A DNA stretch of 64,000 bases from Thioalkalivibrio sp. ALJ21. GTDB lineage: Bacteria > Pseudomonadota > Gammaproteobacteria > Ectothiorhodospirales > Ectothiorhodospiraceae. The position numbers were made by a program, and so were the translations under genes. Under the pieces are notes generated by a model. That model searched no databases and had not been told where the DNA came from. It saw only the letters and a program-made list of their open reading frames with translations. Positions 60,936-64,000 of the stretch are shown here, one piece after another. The stretch lies in the NCBI RefSeq assembly GCF_000378605.1, contig NZ_KB905155.1, forward strand, positions 1 to 64,000, in the 5' to 3' direction. The stretch's first letter is position 1, and every line of letters begins with the position of its first letter.

Positions 60936-62048
60936 CTACAGTCCCAGCGGGTGGGCGGCGGGCCGGTAGGCGACGGCCCCGATCACCAGGCTGATGCCGA
61001 TCAGCGCGATGATGCCGCCGCCGGCAAGCCCGAAGGCCGGGCCCACGTAGGTCAGGCGGCCGACGCGGGTCGGGCCCAGCCAGCGGCGGGTCCAGTCGCG
61101 TGCGGAGACGGCCAGTGTGGCCAGAACGGATACCGTGGCCGCGGTCCCCAGCGACATCGCCAGCACGGCCAGGACACCGGCCCAGGCCAGGCCCAGCGCC
61201 GCAGAGACCGCCATAATCAGCACCGCGCCGGAACAGGGGCGGATGCCCACAGCCGCGACCGTGCCCCACCAGGTCCCGCTGTGGTTCGGGTCGACATGAT
61301 GTGGGGTGCCGCAACCGCAGTGGTCGTCGTGGGTGTGGTGGTCATGGTGGTGATGGCCTGCGTGCTCGTGCCGGGCCTCCGCGCGGGCCTGGGCGTGGGC
61401 CTTGTGCAGGCGCCAGGCGTGGCGCAGGGCGCGCAGCATCAGCCAGACCCCCAGTAGGGCGACCAGCGCGAAACTCGCGATCTCGAGAGTGCGGACCTGG
61501 CCCAGCGTATCGCGCGCCAGCCAGCCGAGCAGGCCGATCAGCACCCCGACCAGCACGATGGCCGTGACCCCCTGGGCCAGTGCCGAGACGGTGGAGAGCA
61601 GGATGCCGCGCTTCAGGTTCTGTGGTTGGGTCAGCAGGTAGGCGCTGATCACGGCCTTGCCGTGGCCCGGGCCGGCCGCGTGGAAGACGCCGTACAGCAG
61701 GCTGATCAGGATCAGGGCCCCGGCCGTCTGGGCGGTGGGGGCGTCGCGCAGGGCATGCAGTCCCTGGGTCAGGTCGCGATGCAGCTGGCGCTGGGTTTGC
61801 AGCATCCAGGCGGTAACACGCTCCAGTGCCCCGGGCGGATCGGCGAGTGTTTCCGGCACCGGTGCGGTCGCGGTATCCGGCATGGCCTCGCGCTCCTCGG
61901 CCTCGCCCGCGGGTGCACCGCCGCCCAGCGGATGGGCCGATTCGCCGGCGTGGGCGCTGAAAACACCCAGCAACAGGAAGAACCCCAAGGCCAGGAGGAC
62001 CAGGGGGCCCGTGAGGCCGTTCAGTCGATAGGCGGGGGCGACGATCAT
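60936..62048 (-). CDS. NicO/RcnA-family metal transporter
   Basis: The protein is 370 residues with a signal-like first segment, six or more transmembrane helices, HAAGPGHGKAVISAYLL (HX4GHGK-type NicO motif) and a His-rich loop, HHHHDHHTHDDHCGCG, then GIRPCSGAVLIM. NicO members move Ni, Co or possibly Zn. A Zur-like palindrome lies directly upstream, and a DUF1007 gene precedes it, a pairing common in zinc-regulated loci, so zinc is a real possibility. The ATG has no Shine-Dalgarno sequence. Confidence 0.85.
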   Translation of the reverse strand: MIVAPAYRLNGLTGPLVLLALGFFLLLGVFSAHAGESAHPLGGGAPAGEAEEREAMPDTATAPVPETLADPPGALERVTAWMLQTQRQLHRDLTQGLHALRDAPTAQTAGALILISLLYGVFHAAGPGHGKAVISAYLLTQPQNLKRGILLSTVSALAQGVTAIVLVGVLIGLLGWLARDTLGQVRTLEIASFALVALLGVWLMLRALRHAWRLHKAHAQARAEARHEHAGHHHHDHHTHDDHCGCGTPHHVDPNHSGTWWGTVAAVGIRPCSGAVLIMAVSAALGLAWAGVLAVLAMSLGTAATVSVLATLAVSARDWTRRWLGPTRVGRLTYVGPAFGLAGGGIIALIGISLVIGAVAYRPAAHPLGL

Positions 62049-62050
62049 AT

Positions 62051-62065
62051 CGTTATACTATAACG
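62051..62065 (-). promoter_or_regulatory. Zur-like operator at the NicO gene start
   Basis: CGTTATA-C-TATAACG is a perfect 15-base palindrome matching the GTTATAnTATAAC core of gammaproteobacterial Zur boxes. It lies 2 bases upstream of the start codon and covers the likely -10 region. Confidence 0.7.
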
Positions 62066-62137
62066 CTGTCCTGCGGGTGCATCGACCGGTTTTTCGTTCG
62101 AATCCTGTGCGAGCGTGCACATCGATCAGTGCTTCGC

Positions 62138-62794
62138 CTAGTCCGAGGTGTTCCGGCATTGCAGGGTGGCGGTCTCGGCAAAGTAGCGTCCGAGATTGTC
62201 GACCGGGCTGCGGTCCTGACGTTCCAGGGTGGCGGCATAGCGCATTAACTGCGGGTCCGGGCGCGCCTCTTCGATCTGCACCTCGCAGCCCTGGCGATTT
62301 TCGATATGGACCACGTCGTCCGCGTCATGCAGGACTTCAATCCAGTAGGTCGGGTCGAATACGCGATATGTGAAGCCGTTAGCATTGTCGAGGTCATGTT
62401 CGGCCAGTGGCAGGTCGAAGCGCAGATAAAGCCGCCGATCCTCCAGCGATAGCCGGGCGTTTTCCGCCCGGGGTACCGCAAGCTCCGCGTCGTCGTGGCG
62501 CAGTTCGGTGAAGTAGTTATAGGCGGCCAGATTTTCCAGCATGCGCTCCGCGACCCGATCCAGCGCCTCGTCGATGCCGATATCGCCGTCCAGGTCCCGG
62601 GTCATCTCTTCCAGCAGCATGTGGCTGTAGGTCGGATCGATCAGCCAGGCCTGCTGCATGCGCTCCAGCTGGCCGTTGTCATCGAACACGAGCCCCACGC
62701 GCAGGTCGATCCAGGCGTGGGGGTGTGCCAGCGCGAGGCCAGGGATCAGCAACGCCAGGCCCAGCAGGAGTCGCTGGATGAGGCGTCGGGCCAT
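62138..62794 (-). CDS. DUF1007 family exported protein
   Basis: The protein is 218 residues with a signal peptide (LIQRLLLGLALLIPGLALA) followed at once by HPHAWIDLRVGLVFDDNGQLERMQQAWLIDPTYSHML, the DUF1007 start with metal-binding-like His residues. DUF1007 proteins are often encoded with NicO transporters and zinc ABC systems, and this one is followed by NicO on the same strand. It is likely a periplasmic metal-binding accessory. It starts 2 bases after the cysS stop. Confidence 0.85.
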   Translation of the reverse strand: MARRLIQRLLLGLALLIPGLALAHPHAWIDLRVGLVFDDNGQLERMQQAWLIDPTYSHMLLEEMTRDLDGDIGIDEALDRVAERMLENLAAYNYFTELRHDDAELAVPRAENARLSLEDRRLYLRFDLPLAEHDLDNANGFTYRVFDPTYWIEVLHDADDVVHIENRQGCEVQIEEARPDPQLMRYAATLERQDRSPVDNLGRYFAETATLQCRNTSD

Positions 62795-62796
62795 GT

Positions 62797-64000
<1,204 letters not shown>

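Overview
The window is GC-rich, gene-dense chromosomal DNA with no phage, insertion sequence, CRISPR array, rRNA or tRNA that I can see. Gene content points to a chemolithoautotrophic, sulfur-oxidising gammaproteobacterium. The evidence is a complete cytoplasmic sHdr/lipoate-binding-protein sulfur oxidation cluster, a lone soxB, a Rubisco-activase pair (cbbQ/cbbO) and assimilatory nitrate reduction. Thioalkalivibrio or a close relative in the Ectothiorhodospiraceae is my best guess. That is an inference from gene content and order, not from a search.

Region 1 (1-9.4 kb) is an exopolysaccharide block: a truncated nucleotide-sugar epimerase, then divergent wza-wzb-wzc, a hairpin-rich gap, and a convergent four-gene yjbEFGH (gfc-type) operon. 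Region 2 (9.6-14.1 kb) has a glycine-zipper lipoprotein, soxB, a BepA-type M48 protease and a conserved unknown gene.

Region 3 (14.3-31.9 kb) is the centrepiece. It runs rhodanese, tusA, shdrC1-B1-A-hyp-C2-B2, lbpA1, dsrE, lbpA2, lipS1, sLpl(AB), lipT and lipS2. A FadL-type porin, an exported DUF302-like protein, an unknown 139-residue protein, a second lipoate-ligase-like protein and a degenerate receiver protein follow. The expected logic is that rhodanese, TusA and DsrE pass persulfide sulfur to the sHdr complex. sHdr oxidises it with lipoate on LbpA as electron/sulfur carrier, and LipS1/LipS2/sLpl/LipT make and attach that lipoate. Two intrinsic terminators interrupt the array just before lbpA1 and lipS1 and probably set stoichiometry.

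Region 4 (31.9-46.1 kb) holds a small unknown gene divergent from cbbQ-cbbO-histone-deacetylase-like (overlapping genes), an SRPBCC protein, an MFS transporter, two tandem membrane GTPases, rarA, a TVP38-type membrane protein, two glycosyltransferase-like genes, a small membrane protein and an orphan DsrE protein. Region 5 (46.2-59.0 kb) is nitrate assimilation: nasR, a REP doublet, a sigma-54 promoter with a leader that looks like a NasR (ANTAR) antitermination element, then nrtABC-nirB-nirD-nasA-cysG-hemD. Region 6 (59.0-64.0 kb) has a long-chain acyl-CoA synthetase, a NicO-type metal transporter with a Zur-like palindrome at its start, a DUF1007 protein and a truncated cysS.
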